Positions 36,367-44,448 of a stretch of 64,000 nucleotides of DNA are shown here, in pieces. Where the stretch lies: NCBI GenBank assembly GCA_003569165.1, contig BGOI01000001.1:186001-250000 (forward strand). Direction: 5' to 3'. The DNA comes from Opitutia bacterium. Lineage in GTDB: Bacteria; Verrucomicrobiota; Verrucomicrobiia; Opitutales; UBA953. The notes beneath the pieces are model-generated. The model was not told where the DNA came from, ran no database searches, and saw only the letters and a program-made list of their open reading frames with translations. Each line of letters begins with the position of its first letter. The first letter of the stretch is position 1. The position numbers were made by a program, and so were the translations under genes.

Positions 36367-37797
36367 CTACAAAATGCGTCCGGCTTTGACCTGGGCCGAC
36401 TCGGGGACCTTCTGGGTCCACGCCGCAGCCTGCTTCACGAAAGCGTCCACCTGGGCACCGGCGGAACCGGTCAGCTCGCCCGCCTTGGTCACGGCGTCGA
36501 GAAGGACGGACTTCGGGAGGCGGAGGCGGCTGTCGGCCGCGAGGCGTTCAACGAGGTCATTGCGCTCGGTCTTACCCGAACGGAGGTCCTTGGCGACGGC
36601 GACCGCATGCTCCTTGATGGCCTCGTGGGCCTCTTCGCGACCCGCACCAGCCTTGACGGCCTCCATAAGGAAAGTCGTCGTGAGGAGGAACGGGAGGTAG
36701 TGGCGCGACTCGCGCTCGATGACGGGGCGATTGACCTCCATCTGGCCGAGCACGGTGAGGAAGGCCTCGAAGAGACCGTCGATGGCCAGGAAGGCGTCCG
36801 GCAGCAGCACGCGGCGCACGACGGAACAAGAGACGTCGCCTTCGTTCCACTGTTCGCCGGAGAGCGACGCTGCCATCGCGAGGTGACCGCGGAGGATCAC
36901 GTGGAAGCCGTTGATGCGCTCGCAGGTGCGGGCATTCATCTTGTGCGGCATAGCAGACGAGCCGACCTGGCCAGGGAGGAAGCCTTCGCTAGCGAGCTCG
37001 TGGCCAGCCATCAGGCGGAGGGTCTTCGCGAAGGACGACGGACCAGAAGCGGCGGAAAGCAGCGCGGCCACGACTTCCATGTCCATCGAACGCGGGTAGA
37101 CCTGGCCAACGGCGCCGAGGGAGTGCGGGATGCCGAGGTGCGCGAGTACGCGGCCCTCGAGCTGGGAGACCTTGGCGATGTCGCCGGAGAAAAGCGTGAG
37201 CTGGTCGAGCTGCGTGCCGACGGCACCCTTGAGCCCGCGAGCAGCGAAGGCGGCCAGCGCGGCGTCGACCTGCGCGATCCCGCGGAGGCATTCTTCGCCG
37301 AACATCGCCCAGCGCTTGCCGACGGTGGTGGGCTGCGCGGCGACGTTGTGCGTGCGGGCGGCGATGAGGACGTCCCGGTCGAGCTGCGCGCGACGGGCGA
37401 GCGCGGCGAGCGCGGCCACGCCCTTGGCGCGGACGAGCTGAAGTGAGCGGAAGACCTGGAGCTGCTCGACGGATTCGGTGAGATCGCGGCTGGTCAGTCC
37501 CTTGTGGACATGCTGGTGGCCGGCGAGGGCGCAGAACTCGTCGATGCGCGCCTTGACGTCGTGACGGGTCTCTTCCTCGCGCTTACGGATGGATTCAAAG
37601 TCGACCTGGTCCTTGACCTTCTCGTAGGCGGCGAGCGCCGCGGTGGGGATATCGAGGCCGAGGTCGCGCTGGGCCTTCATGACGGCGATCCAATATTCGC
37701 GCTCGAGGACCACGCGGCCACGGGTGGACCAGACGGCCTTCATCGCCGGGGAGGCGTAGCGATCGGCGAGGACATTAGGGACGTTATCGGATTCCAT
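36367..37797 (-). CDS. purB: Adenylosuccinate lyase
   Basis: Fumarase-superfamily enzyme acting twice in purine synthesis (SAICAR and adenylosuccinate cleavage). The 476-residue protein has the signature loop GSSAMPHKMNARTCE (about residues 281-295), the early HDVKARIDEF block, and the catalytic-histidine region ARTHNVAAQPTTVGKRW. Variation at the TH site (THNVAAQP versus the usual TH.Q.AQP) is minor. No neighbour in the same pathway is seen. Confidence 0.92.
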   Translation of the reverse strand: MESDNVPNVLADRYASPAMKAVWSTRGRVVLEREYWIAVMKAQRDLGLDIPTAALAAYEKVKDQVDFESIRKREEETRHDVKARIDEFCALAGHQHVHKGLTSRDLTESVEQLQVFRSLQLVRAKGVAALAALARRAQLDRDVLIAARTHNVAAQPTTVGKRWAMFGEECLRGIAQVDAALAAFAARGLKGAVGTQLDQLTLFSGDIAKVSQLEGRVLAHLGIPHSLGAVGQVYPRSMDMEVVAALLSAASGPSSFAKTLRLMAGHELASEGFLPGQVGSSAMPHKMNARTCERINGFHVILRGHLAMAASLSGEQWNEGDVSCSVVRRVLLPDAFLAIDGLFEAFLTVLGQMEVNRPVIERESRHYLPFLLTTTFLMEAVKAGAGREEAHEAIKEHAVAVAKDLRSGKTERNDLVERLAADSRLRLPKSVLLDAVTKAGELTGSAGAQVDAFVKQAAAWTQKVPESAQVKAGRIL

Positions 37798-37817
37798 CGG
37801 TTTGAAAGGGGTTTATA

Positions 37818-38987
37818 TCACGCGGAACGCTTCACGGCAAGCGCTCGAAGGAACATCGCGCGGACGGAGGACTCGTCCTCGCCACGATTAGAAGCGTCAA
37901 AACAGTCGGCACAGGCGAGCTGGAGGTCGACAAGTTCGGCGAGGGTGTAGCGGGCCGCGGCCGGCGCGACCTTGTTGCTCACGTACCAAGCGTTCTGCGA
38001 GAAGAGATTGGCGGAAGACTTCGCGGCGGACCCGAAAGTCGGGCCATGGCGGCCGCTGGCGGCCTCGAACTGCCCCTTAGGCAGACCCGCATCGCTGACG
38101 CGGAAATCGCCAGAGTCGGCGAGGCAGCGGATCTGGATGAGGAGTCGCAGGCGGTTCTGCAGGACGATGAGGAGCGGACGGCTGGAATCCTCGTTGAAGA
38201 AATATCGGTCGAGCGACTCCATCCCCCACTTCAAGTCGCGGGCGGCAAGCGCCTCAATGGGCTCGAAGAATTCACCTTCACCGAAGGTGGGGACAATCAG
38301 ATGGACGTCGGCTTCCTTGATAGTGCCGCCGGCGCCGACGTACGTCGCCAGCTTCTCGACTTCGCCGAGCACGAGGCGCGTCGACTGCCCGACGCGTCCG
38401 ACGAGAACCTCAGGTACGCCGCGTTCGAACTTCACGCCGAGGGTCTTGAAACGCTCGACCGCCAGTGCGACCTGCGCGTCGGCCTGCGCATCGCCCTTAT
38501 CGAACGGGCTCTTGGACGGTGAAGCATGCAAAATGAAATCGGTCGCCTCTGACTTGAGGTTAGCCAGGTCCTTGCGACGTCCGTCGTAAGGCGTGGCGGA
38601 GATGATGATCGAGACGGCGGGATCGGACTCCACGACGACCTTCAGCATGTTCGCGAGGCTCTCCTTCACTTCCTCCGACTTGGCTTGGACGGAATCGGAG
38701 ACGAGGTTGAGGTTGCGCAGCCAGATGACGCGCTTACTGCCGAACATCGAGAGGGTCTTCACCGATTCGGTGAACTGCACCTCGAGCACCCGGGCGTCGT
38801 CGACGCGGATGATCTGGCCCGTGATGACCTCGGCCTCGGCATCCGCGCCAGCGGCCTTCTTGGCCTTCTCGAAACAGGCGCGCCCGTCCTGATCGACGAG
38901 GAATTCGTCCTTACCTGCGATGATGGCGAGATAACCGGGCACGCGCCTAATCTTCCTCCCTGCCCCCTCGTGGCAATCCTTTGTCAT
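37818..38987 (-). CDS. holA: DNA polymerase III delta subunit
   Basis: Clamp-loader wrench subunit that opens the sliding clamp. The N-terminal domain has GYLAIIAGKDEFLVDQ and KRVIWLRNLNL. The middle reads RVGQSTRLVLGEVEKLATYVG and the C-terminal collar domain follows. The ATG at 38987 adds about 15 residues ahead of the conserved region. A GTG at 38944, with GGAGG 12 bases upstream, is a plausible alternative start. Together with holB, two clamp-loader genes lie in this window. Confidence 0.85.
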   Translation of the reverse strand: MTKDCHEGAGRKIRRVPGYLAIIAGKDEFLVDQDGRACFEKAKKAAGADAEAEVITGQIIRVDDARVLEVQFTESVKTLSMFGSKRVIWLRNLNLVSDSVQAKSEEVKESLANMLKVVVESDPAVSIIISATPYDGRRKDLANLKSEATDFILHASPSKSPFDKGDAQADAQVALAVERFKTLGVKFERGVPEVLVGRVGQSTRLVLGEVEKLATYVGAGGTIKEADVHLIVPTFGEGEFFEPIEALAARDLKWGMESLDRYFFNEDSSRPLLIVLQNRLRLLIQIRCLADSGDFRVSDAGLPKGQFEAASGRHGPTFGSAAKSSANLFSQNAWYVSNKVAPAAARYTLAELVDLQLACADCFDASNRGEDESSVRAMFLRALAVKRSA

Positions 38988-39020
38988 TCGCAGGCCCGGA
39001 GACAGGCCTACAAGGTGTCT

Positions 39021-39048
39021 GCGGTTAGCGGTAAGCGGATAGCGGTAA
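39021..39048 (+). repeat. Four-unit 7-bp tandem block (GCGGNNA)
   Basis: GCGGTTA, GCGGTAA, GCGGATA and GCGGTAA lie end to end. Identical-format four-unit blocks occur at 42100-42127, 62049-62076 and, inverted, at 62429-62456. The 309-base gap 38988-39296 has no gene. It also holds 7-bp GTCATC-type units near 39145 and a two-unit inverted copy at 39254-39267. Confidence 0.8.
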
Positions 39049-39195
39049 GGCTGAACACACGGGCCTCTGGTCTCGGCGTCCAGGTTCCAGATACGGGCTA
39101 GCAGGCACGGATACGGACCCGGAATAGGGAATCAAACCGCCATCCGTCATCTGTCATCGATGCAACCATCTACCCCAGCCCTAACCCCTATTTCA

Positions 39196-39243
39196 ATTCA
39201 GTCCTCCATTCAGACCTCAACGCAGACCTCAACTCAGTCCTCC
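39196..39243 (+). repeat. Four-unit 12-bp tandem block
   Basis: ATTCAGTCCTCC, ATTCAGACCTCA, ACGCAGACCTCA and ACTCAGTCCTCC lie end to end. The same 12-bp unit forms a five-unit block at 42348-42407, and one inverted unit stands at 62138-62149. Confidence 0.8.
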
Positions 39244-39296
39244 AAATACAAACCATCCGCCAACCGCCAACACCCTCGGCGGCCGGCAGGCCGCCG

Positions 39297-40577
39297 TCAG
39301 GCGCCGTGGATGAGGTCTTCGACGCGGTACTTGTTCAGCTGACGGCGCATGAAGTCCAAGGCGGTGTTCACGGCGCGCAGCTTGACCTGACGGCGGTCGC
39401 CCGGGAGGACGACGCGACGAGACCAAACACCGGCGGGGGAGGCATAGCCAATATAGACGGTGCCGACCGGGTCGGCATCGGTACCACCGCCGGGTCCGGC
39501 GTAGCCGGTCACGGAGATGGCGTAGTCGGAGCCGAATTTCTCAATGGCGCAGGTGGCCATGGCAGCCGCGCATTCGGCCGAGACGGCACCGTGCTGGGCG
39601 ATCAGGCACTCGGGGATGCCGAGCAGGTTGACCTTGGCGTCGTTGGCGTAACAAACCGCCGAACCAGCGAAGACCTTGGAGGCGCCGGGTACGTCGGTGA
39701 AAGAATTGGCAAGCAGGCCGCCGGTGCAGGACTCGGCGAGGGCCACGGTGCGCTCCATGCTACGCAGCTGCTCGACGACGAGCGAAGCGAGGCAGGCGTG
39801 GCCGGTGCAGACGAAGTCATGGCCGACGGCGTCTCGCACTTGGCGGGCGACGTGGCAAAGGTCGTCGGCGGTGAAGCCACTACCAGCGGAAGAGATGCGG
39901 GCATCAACGACGCCGGTGTGCGTGCCGAAGGAAAGCACCATCCCCGGCTTGAGGAACGGGCGGACAATCGCTTCGAGTGGCACGGCGCCAATCCCGAAGG
40001 TACGGACCTGCACGTAGGCTTCGCCCTGACAAGCGCAACCGACATCACGGAGACGCGGGATGACTTCCTCTTCGAACATCGGACGGAGTTCGAGCGTCGG
40101 ACCAGGCAACATCACGAGGGCCTTGCCATCGCGATGATAGAAGACGCCGGGGGCGGTGCCGCGCGGATTGGGCAAGGCCTCGGCACCGGCTGGGACGAAG
40201 CACTGACTGAGATCCGCTTCGGAAAGTTTGCGACCGATCAGCTTGAAGCGCTCGCGCAGCGCGGCCTCGGCGGACGGCACATGCTCAAGCTTCAGCCCGA
40301 GCGCGGAGGCGATGGCGGCGCGCGTGTAGTCGTCGGAGGTCGGACCGATGCCGCCGGTGGTGACGATCAGATCGTAGGCACCCCAGGCTTCGCCGACCTC
40401 ACGGGCAATCTCCTTGGCATTATCGCGGACGACGATCGACCGGGTGATGGGCAATCCGCGGCGGGCGAGGTGCTCGCCCAGCCAGAGGAGGTGGCCGTTC
40501 TCGCGGATACCGTCCAACAGCTCGTCGCCCACGTTAATGACGAGGACCTGACGAGGGCGGCTGTTGCAGGAAAGCAT
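39297..40577 (-). CDS. cinA: CinA: competence/damage-inducible protein, NMN amidohydrolase
   Basis: A 426-residue two-domain protein. The N-terminal MoaB/MogA-like domain (about 10-175) has NVGDELLDG and TTGGIGPTSDDYT; in CinA it acts on ADP-ribose-type compounds. The C-terminal CinA domain (about 265-420) has ALAESCTGGLLANSFTDVPGAS and ISVTGYAGPGGGTDADPVGTVYIG; it deamidates nicotinamide mononucleotide. The full fusion is present. It is divergent from uvrC with only 46 bases between. Confidence 0.93.
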   Translation of the reverse strand: MLSCNSRPRQVLVINVGDELLDGIRENGHLLWLGEHLARRGLPITRSIVVRDNAKEIAREVGEAWGAYDLIVTTGGIGPTSDDYTRAAIASALGLKLEHVPSAEAALRERFKLIGRKLSEADLSQCFVPAGAEALPNPRGTAPGVFYHRDGKALVMLPGPTLELRPMFEEEVIPRLRDVGCACQGEAYVQVRTFGIGAVPLEAIVRPFLKPGMVLSFGTHTGVVDARISSAGSGFTADDLCHVARQVRDAVGHDFVCTGHACLASLVVEQLRSMERTVALAESCTGGLLANSFTDVPGASKVFAGSAVCYANDAKVNLLGIPECLIAQHGAVSAECAAAMATCAIEKFGSDYAISVTGYAGPGGGTDADPVGTVYIGYASPAGVWSRRVVLPGDRRQVKLRAVNTALDFMRRQLNKYRVEDLIHGA

Positions 40578-40623
40578 TTGCGGAAACGGGGTGCCTGAGC
40601 AGGGTTAACGAACCAGGCCCAAA

Positions 40624-42093
40624 ATGCAAACCGACCGGGAAGAACTTTCGCCCAAGGCCAAGGCCCGGCGTGCCCCCCATACCCCAGGCGTCTACCTGAT
40701 GAAGGACGCCGCGGGGCTGGTGGTCTATGTCGGCAAGGCCAAGGACCTGAAGAAGCGCCTGGCCTCCTATTTCGTACCCCGCCAGCGGATGACCCCCAAG
40801 GTGGCCGCGATGATGGACACGGTGGCCGACATGGAGTGGCACGAGGTCCGGTCCGAGACCGAGGCCCTCCTTTTAGAAGGGAAGCTGATCAAACGCTGGC
40901 GTCCCCGCTGGAATATCCTCTTCCGCGACGACAAGCAGTTCCCTCAGGTCCGGGTCGACCTCGCCGACGCCCTCCCGAAGTTCCGCATCGTCCGCGCCCG
41001 TACCACCGATGCCTGCCGCTATTTCGGTCCCTTCCCGCACCAGCAGGCCGTCCGCCGCACGCTCAACGAGATGCGCAAGAAGTTCGGCATCCTCCTCGCC
41101 GACAGCACACCGACCGCGCTGCCCGACGGCACGTGGAAACTTTACGACGACGCCCGCTCCGAGATCCAGAAGCACGCCAACGTGGTGACGGCCGAGGAAT
41201 ACGCCGCCCGCGTGACCGAGGCCTGCGCCTTCCTCGAAGGCAAGGTCGAGAGCTGGGGCGAACAGGTCGAAGCCGACATGCGCAAGGCCGCCGCCGACCG
41301 TGACTACGAAAAAGCCGCGAGCCTGCGCGACCTGCTCGATGCACTGAAGCGCACGACGGAGAAATCCCGCCGCTTCCTTCGCGAGAACCCCCTGCCCCGC
41401 CGCGACGAAGCAGGCGCCCTGACCTCACTCGCCGCCGCGCTCGGCCTCGAACGCCCGCCCGCCACGGCGGAGTGCTTCGACATCTCGCACATCTCGGGCA
41501 CGCTCGCGGTCGCTTCGATGGTGCGCTTCGTCGACGGCCAAGCCGACAAATCCGGCTACCGGCGCTTCAAGATCAAGTCCTTCGAAGGCAATGACGACTT
41601 CCGCTCCATGCAGGAAGTGGTCGGCCGCCGCTACACCCGCCTGCACGAAGAACACCGAGCCTTCCCCGAACTGGTCATCATCGACGGCGGCCTCGGCCAG
41701 GTCGGGGCCGCGCTCGCGGCGTTCAAGGAACACGACCTCGCCCCGCCCCCACTCATCGGCCTCGCCAAGCGCGAAGAAACGATTGTCTTCCCCGATGGCC
41801 GCGAACTGAAACTGCCGCGGCATGATGTCGGGCTCGCGCTGCTCATGCGTATCCGCGACGAAGCCCACCGCTTCGCCAACGACTTCAACGCCGAACTCCG
41901 CAGCCGCAAACTGCGCGAGTCGCTGCTCGACGAGATGCCAGGGCTGGGGCCCAAGCGCAAAGACGCCCTGCTCGCACACTTCGGGAGCATCCAGAAACTG
42001 CGCAAGGCCACCGTCGAAGAGATCGCCGAAGTCGCCGGCCTCAGCGACAAACTCGCCGGCGAAGTGAAAGCGTATCTGGAAGCGAGAGGGTGA
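40624..42093 (+). CDS. uvrC: UvrC excinuclease subunit lacking the Fe-S cysteines
   Basis: Makes the two incisions in nucleotide excision repair. At 489 residues it is shorter than E. coli UvrC (610). The GIY-YIG nuclease domain is at about 19-95 (PGVYLMKDAAGLVVYVGKA), the UvrB-binding UVR motif at about 222-256, and the RNase H-like nuclease at about 270-430 (ECFDISHISGTLAVASMV, IIDGGLGQVGAAL). C-terminal helix-hairpin-helix repeats follow. The region after the GIY-YIG domain (about 150-195), which normally carries four cysteines for a 4Fe-4S cluster, has none. Confidence 0.93.
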   Translation: MQTDREELSPKAKARRAPHTPGVYLMKDAAGLVVYVGKAKDLKKRLASYFVPRQRMTPKVAAMMDTVADMEWHEVRSETEALLLEGKLIKRWRPRWNILFRDDKQFPQVRVDLADALPKFRIVRARTTDACRYFGPFPHQQAVRRTLNEMRKKFGILLADSTPTALPDGTWKLYDDARSEIQKHANVVTAEEYAARVTEACAFLEGKVESWGEQVEADMRKAAADRDYEKAASLRDLLDALKRTTEKSRRFLRENPLPRRDEAGALTSLAAALGLERPPATAECFDISHISGTLAVASMVRFVDGQADKSGYRRFKIKSFEGNDDFRSMQEVVGRRYTRLHEEHRAFPELVIIDGGLGQVGAALAAFKEHDLAPPPLIGLAKREETIVFPDGRELKLPRHDVGLALLMRIRDEAHRFANDFNAELRSRKLRESLLDEMPGLGPKRKDALLAHFGSIQKLRKATVEEIAEVAGLSDKLAGEVKAYLEARG

Positions 42094-42099
42094 GAATCT

Positions 42100-42127
42100 G
42101 CGGTAAGCGGTTGGCGGTTAGCGGATA
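42100..42127 (+). repeat. Four-unit 7-bp tandem block (GCGGNNA)
   Basis: GCGGTAA, GCGGTTG, GCGGTTA and GCGGATA, seven bases after the uvrC stop. Same format as 39021-39048. Downstream, 42160-42196 is nearly identical to 62247-62283 (same orientation, one mismatch seen). Confidence 0.8.
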
Positions 42128-42215
42128 GAAAAGACAAAGGGGCGCGGCGGCTATATTGTCCCCAGCCAATCATCCGGTCTCCGGTTTCCCTTTGAGTTGT
42201 GAATCTCTGCCTTGG

Positions 42216-42331
42216 GTAGGGGCGCCACTGCGTGGCGTCCGTTTGTAGAGGCGCGCGCGTTGAGCCGGGCAAGATCACCGGCCATTCCAAAATCCGTCCG
42301 CCCACGGACGTGATGGCAATCACGTCCCTAC
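42216..42331. repeat. Paired GTAG hairpin element, 116 bp
   Basis: Two hairpins face each other. 42216-42240 on plus has arms GGGCGCCAC and GTGGCGTCC around TGC. 42306-42331 on minus has arms GGACGTGAT and ATCACGTCC around TGCC. The spacer contains GAGCCGGGC and CCGCCCACGG, also found between the hairpins at 56837-56951. Confidence 0.85.
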
Positions 42332-42347
42332 CCATTGCCCCTCCTCT

Positions 42348-42407
42348 ATTCAGCCCTCCACTCAGTCCTCAACGCAGCACTCCATTCAGTGCTCCACTCA
42401 GCCCTCT
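42348..42407 (+). repeat. Five-unit 12-bp tandem block
   Basis: ATTCAGCCCTCC, ACTCAGTCCTCA, ACGCAGCACTCC, ATTCAGTGCTCC and ACTCAGCCCTCT lie end to end, touching the stop of the glycosyltransferase gene. Same unit as 39196-39243. Confidence 0.8.
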
Positions 42408-43494
42408 ACCTCCTAACCGCCATCTCGCGCTCCACCAGATCCGCCACGCGATCGGCCCCACCGGCATCGCCGAGTCCGTCGACGGAGGCTTTCCACTTCT
42501 TCCAAACGGCCCAGTCGCCACTGAAGGCTTCGGCGATGATCGTGCGCGCAGAGTCCGGAGTGAGTCCGTAGGCGCCGGCACCATGCTCGGCGATGAGACG
42601 GCCGTTGCCGGCTTCCTGGCCGGGAATGACCTGGGTGATGATCATCGGCACGCCCGCCGCGACGCACTCGTGCGTGGTCGCGCCACCAGCCTTGCTGACG
42701 ACGAGGTGGCTTGAAAGCATCAGTGACGGAATACGGTCGGTCCAGCCGAGCACTTCGGCGCGGCCGTCGACGGCACGTTCGACGGCTTCCTTGAAAGACG
42801 CATCCTTGCCCACGGTGATGGTGAGCTCGAGTCCGAGCGTCGAAAGGGCCGTGGCGAGCTCGACGGCGTCGCGCTTGCCGGGATTCAGCATCAGGAGCAC
42901 GCGCGGACGTTCGCCGACCTTGGCCGAAGAACGCGGGGCGAGGCGCGACGAGACCGGGAAGCCGTAAGGCAGGACCTTCGCAGCGGGCACGCCCTGACGG
43001 ATCATGACGTCGGCCGTAGCTTGGTTCGGGGTGACGTACCAATCGGAGTGAGCGCGGTGCCAGGCGCGATTCACCGAAATGGAATCCGTGACGACGGTGA
43101 TCAGGCGCGGGCGGGCGGGATCGTCGCGATGCCAGCGGCGGGCCATCATGTAGTTATAGAGCGGATAGGCCGAAACCACGACGGGCGGGCGGGTCGCGTC
43201 GAGCATCTCGTTCAGGGTCTTCTCAACCGGACGGACGAACGGGAGCGAGGCGCGGACGAGCGGCAGGCAATCGAGCGCGGTGTACATGCAACCCCAGAGG
43301 CGCGGATACTTATTGGCGACGCCGATATAGCTGTCGCGCTGGCTCTTGGCCTTCTCGGCACCATAGGCCTCGAGAAAGAGGTCGTGCAGTTCTCCGTTCA
43401 GTCCCGGCTTGCGGCCGAGGGCCTCGATGATGGAACGCGCGGCGGCGTTATGCCCTTCTCCGAAGCCGGCCGTAAGGACTGGGATGACGCTCAT
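42406..43494 (-). CDS. MGDG-synthase/UgtP-type glycosyltransferase
   Basis: A 362-residue GT28-like enzyme, probably transferring a sugar to diacylglycerol at the membrane. The N-terminal acceptor domain begins PVLTAGFGEGHNAAARSI, as in MGDG synthases. The C-terminal donor domain has VVSKAGGATTHECVAAGVPMI and PGQEAGNGRLIAEHGAG, matching the UDP-sugar site of the MurG/UgtP group. Its ATG overlaps the stop of the upstream phosphoesterase gene (TGATG), so the two probably act in envelope lipid metabolism together. The sugar is unknown. Confidence 0.8.
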   Translation of the reverse strand: MSVIPVLTAGFGEGHNAAARSIIEALGRKPGLNGELHDLFLEAYGAEKAKSQRDSYIGVANKYPRLWGCMYTALDCLPLVRASLPFVRPVEKTLNEMLDATRPPVVVSAYPLYNYMMARRWHRDDPARPRLITVVTDSISVNRAWHRAHSDWYVTPNQATADVMIRQGVPAAKVLPYGFPVSSRLAPRSSAKVGERPRVLLMLNPGKRDAVELATALSTLGLELTITVGKDASFKEAVERAVDGRAEVLGWTDRIPSLMLSSHLVVSKAGGATTHECVAAGVPMIITQVIPGQEAGNGRLIAEHGAGAYGLTPDSARTIIAEAFSGDWAVWKKWKASVDGLGDAGGADRVADLVEREMAVRR

Positions 43495-44363
43495 CAGGCG
43501 ACGAACGAGATCGTGGAATTAGCTTCGGTGGCGGCAGGGGCCGCTCCGCCCTTGGCGGCCTCAAAGGCGGCGCGACGTTCGGCAATGCGCTGGAGGAGTT
43601 CCTGACGCTCAACGACCCGCAGGCGACCGTCGTCCTCTTCCACAATTGCGGTCAGCGACTCGACCCAGTCGCCGGAATTGATGTAGCGGACATTGCCGAT
43701 CATGCGGTCCTCGGCCTTGTGAATGTGGCCGCACATCACGCCTTCGCAGCCGCGTCGAGCGGCCAGCGTCTGGAGGTGCTCTTCGAAGCTCGAGATGTAG
43801 CTGACCGCAGTCTTGACCTTGGCCTTAATGGCCTGGGAGAGGGAGAAGTACTCCTTGCCGCGCCAGGCACGCCACTTGTTATAGACGCGGTTCAGATCGA
43901 GGAGAATTTGGTAGCTGATGTCGCCGATGACGGCGAGCCAGCGTAGATTCACCGAAACGGTGTCGAACGCATCGCCGTGGATGCAGAGATACTTGCGGCC
44001 GTCCTGCGCCACGTGGATGTGCTCTTCGGCGAGCTCGATACGGTCGAGCACGAGGGGAATCAGGCGGCGGATGAAGTCGTCGTGGTTACCGCGCAGATAA
44101 ATCACTTTGGTACCATCCTTCTCCGCCATCTTCATGATGCGACGGATCACGGCCGTGTGGGCCGGCGACCAGTGGTTCTTACGCTGAAGAGACCAGAGGT
44201 CGATGATGTCGCCGTTCAGGATGAGCTTGTCGCAGCGGATGCCGCGCAACACGTCGAGTAGCTCGCGGGCTTGGGCGTCCTTGGTGCCCAGATGCAGGTC
44301 GGACAGAATCAACGTCCGGAAATGGATCTTATGTTGCCCAGGGACCTTAGTGGTTTCTTCCAT
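43494..44363 (-). CDS. LpxH-like calcineurin-type phosphoesterase
   Basis: A metal-dependent phosphoesterase resembling UDP-2,3-diacylglucosamine hydrolases. The motifs are in order: SDLHLG, NGDIIDLW, RGNHDD, HGDAFD and CGHIHKAED. These give the di-metal site residues (D, H, D, N, H, H, H). The start at 44363 (MEETTKVPG, 289 residues) is preferred by homology; an ATG at 44381 would add six residues. Members of this subgroup may be genuine LpxH substitutes, but the substrate cannot be read from sequence. Confidence 0.78.
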   Translation of the reverse strand: MEETTKVPGQHKIHFRTLILSDLHLGTKDAQARELLDVLRGIRCDKLILNGDIIDLWSLQRKNHWSPAHTAVIRRIMKMAEKDGTKVIYLRGNHDDFIRRLIPLVLDRIELAEEHIHVAQDGRKYLCIHGDAFDTVSVNLRWLAVIGDISYQILLDLNRVYNKWRAWRGKEYFSLSQAIKAKVKTAVSYISSFEEHLQTLAARRGCEGVMCGHIHKAEDRMIGNVRYINSGDWVESLTAIVEEDDGRLRVVERQELLQRIAERRAAFEAAKGGAAPAATEANSTISFVA

Positions 44364-44448
44364 GGGACAAGAAAGTAACATCCATTTATGGCAATCCTGC
44401 GTCGAAACCGCCTTATTGCGGAAACGTGAGGGAATTCTGCCGCTTAAC

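Noticed and set aside
39160..39342. 60-codon frame made of Thr/Ser/Gln-rich codons
   Set aside because: It is the translation of the 12-bp tandem block (39196-39243), so its apparent repeats are DNA repeats.
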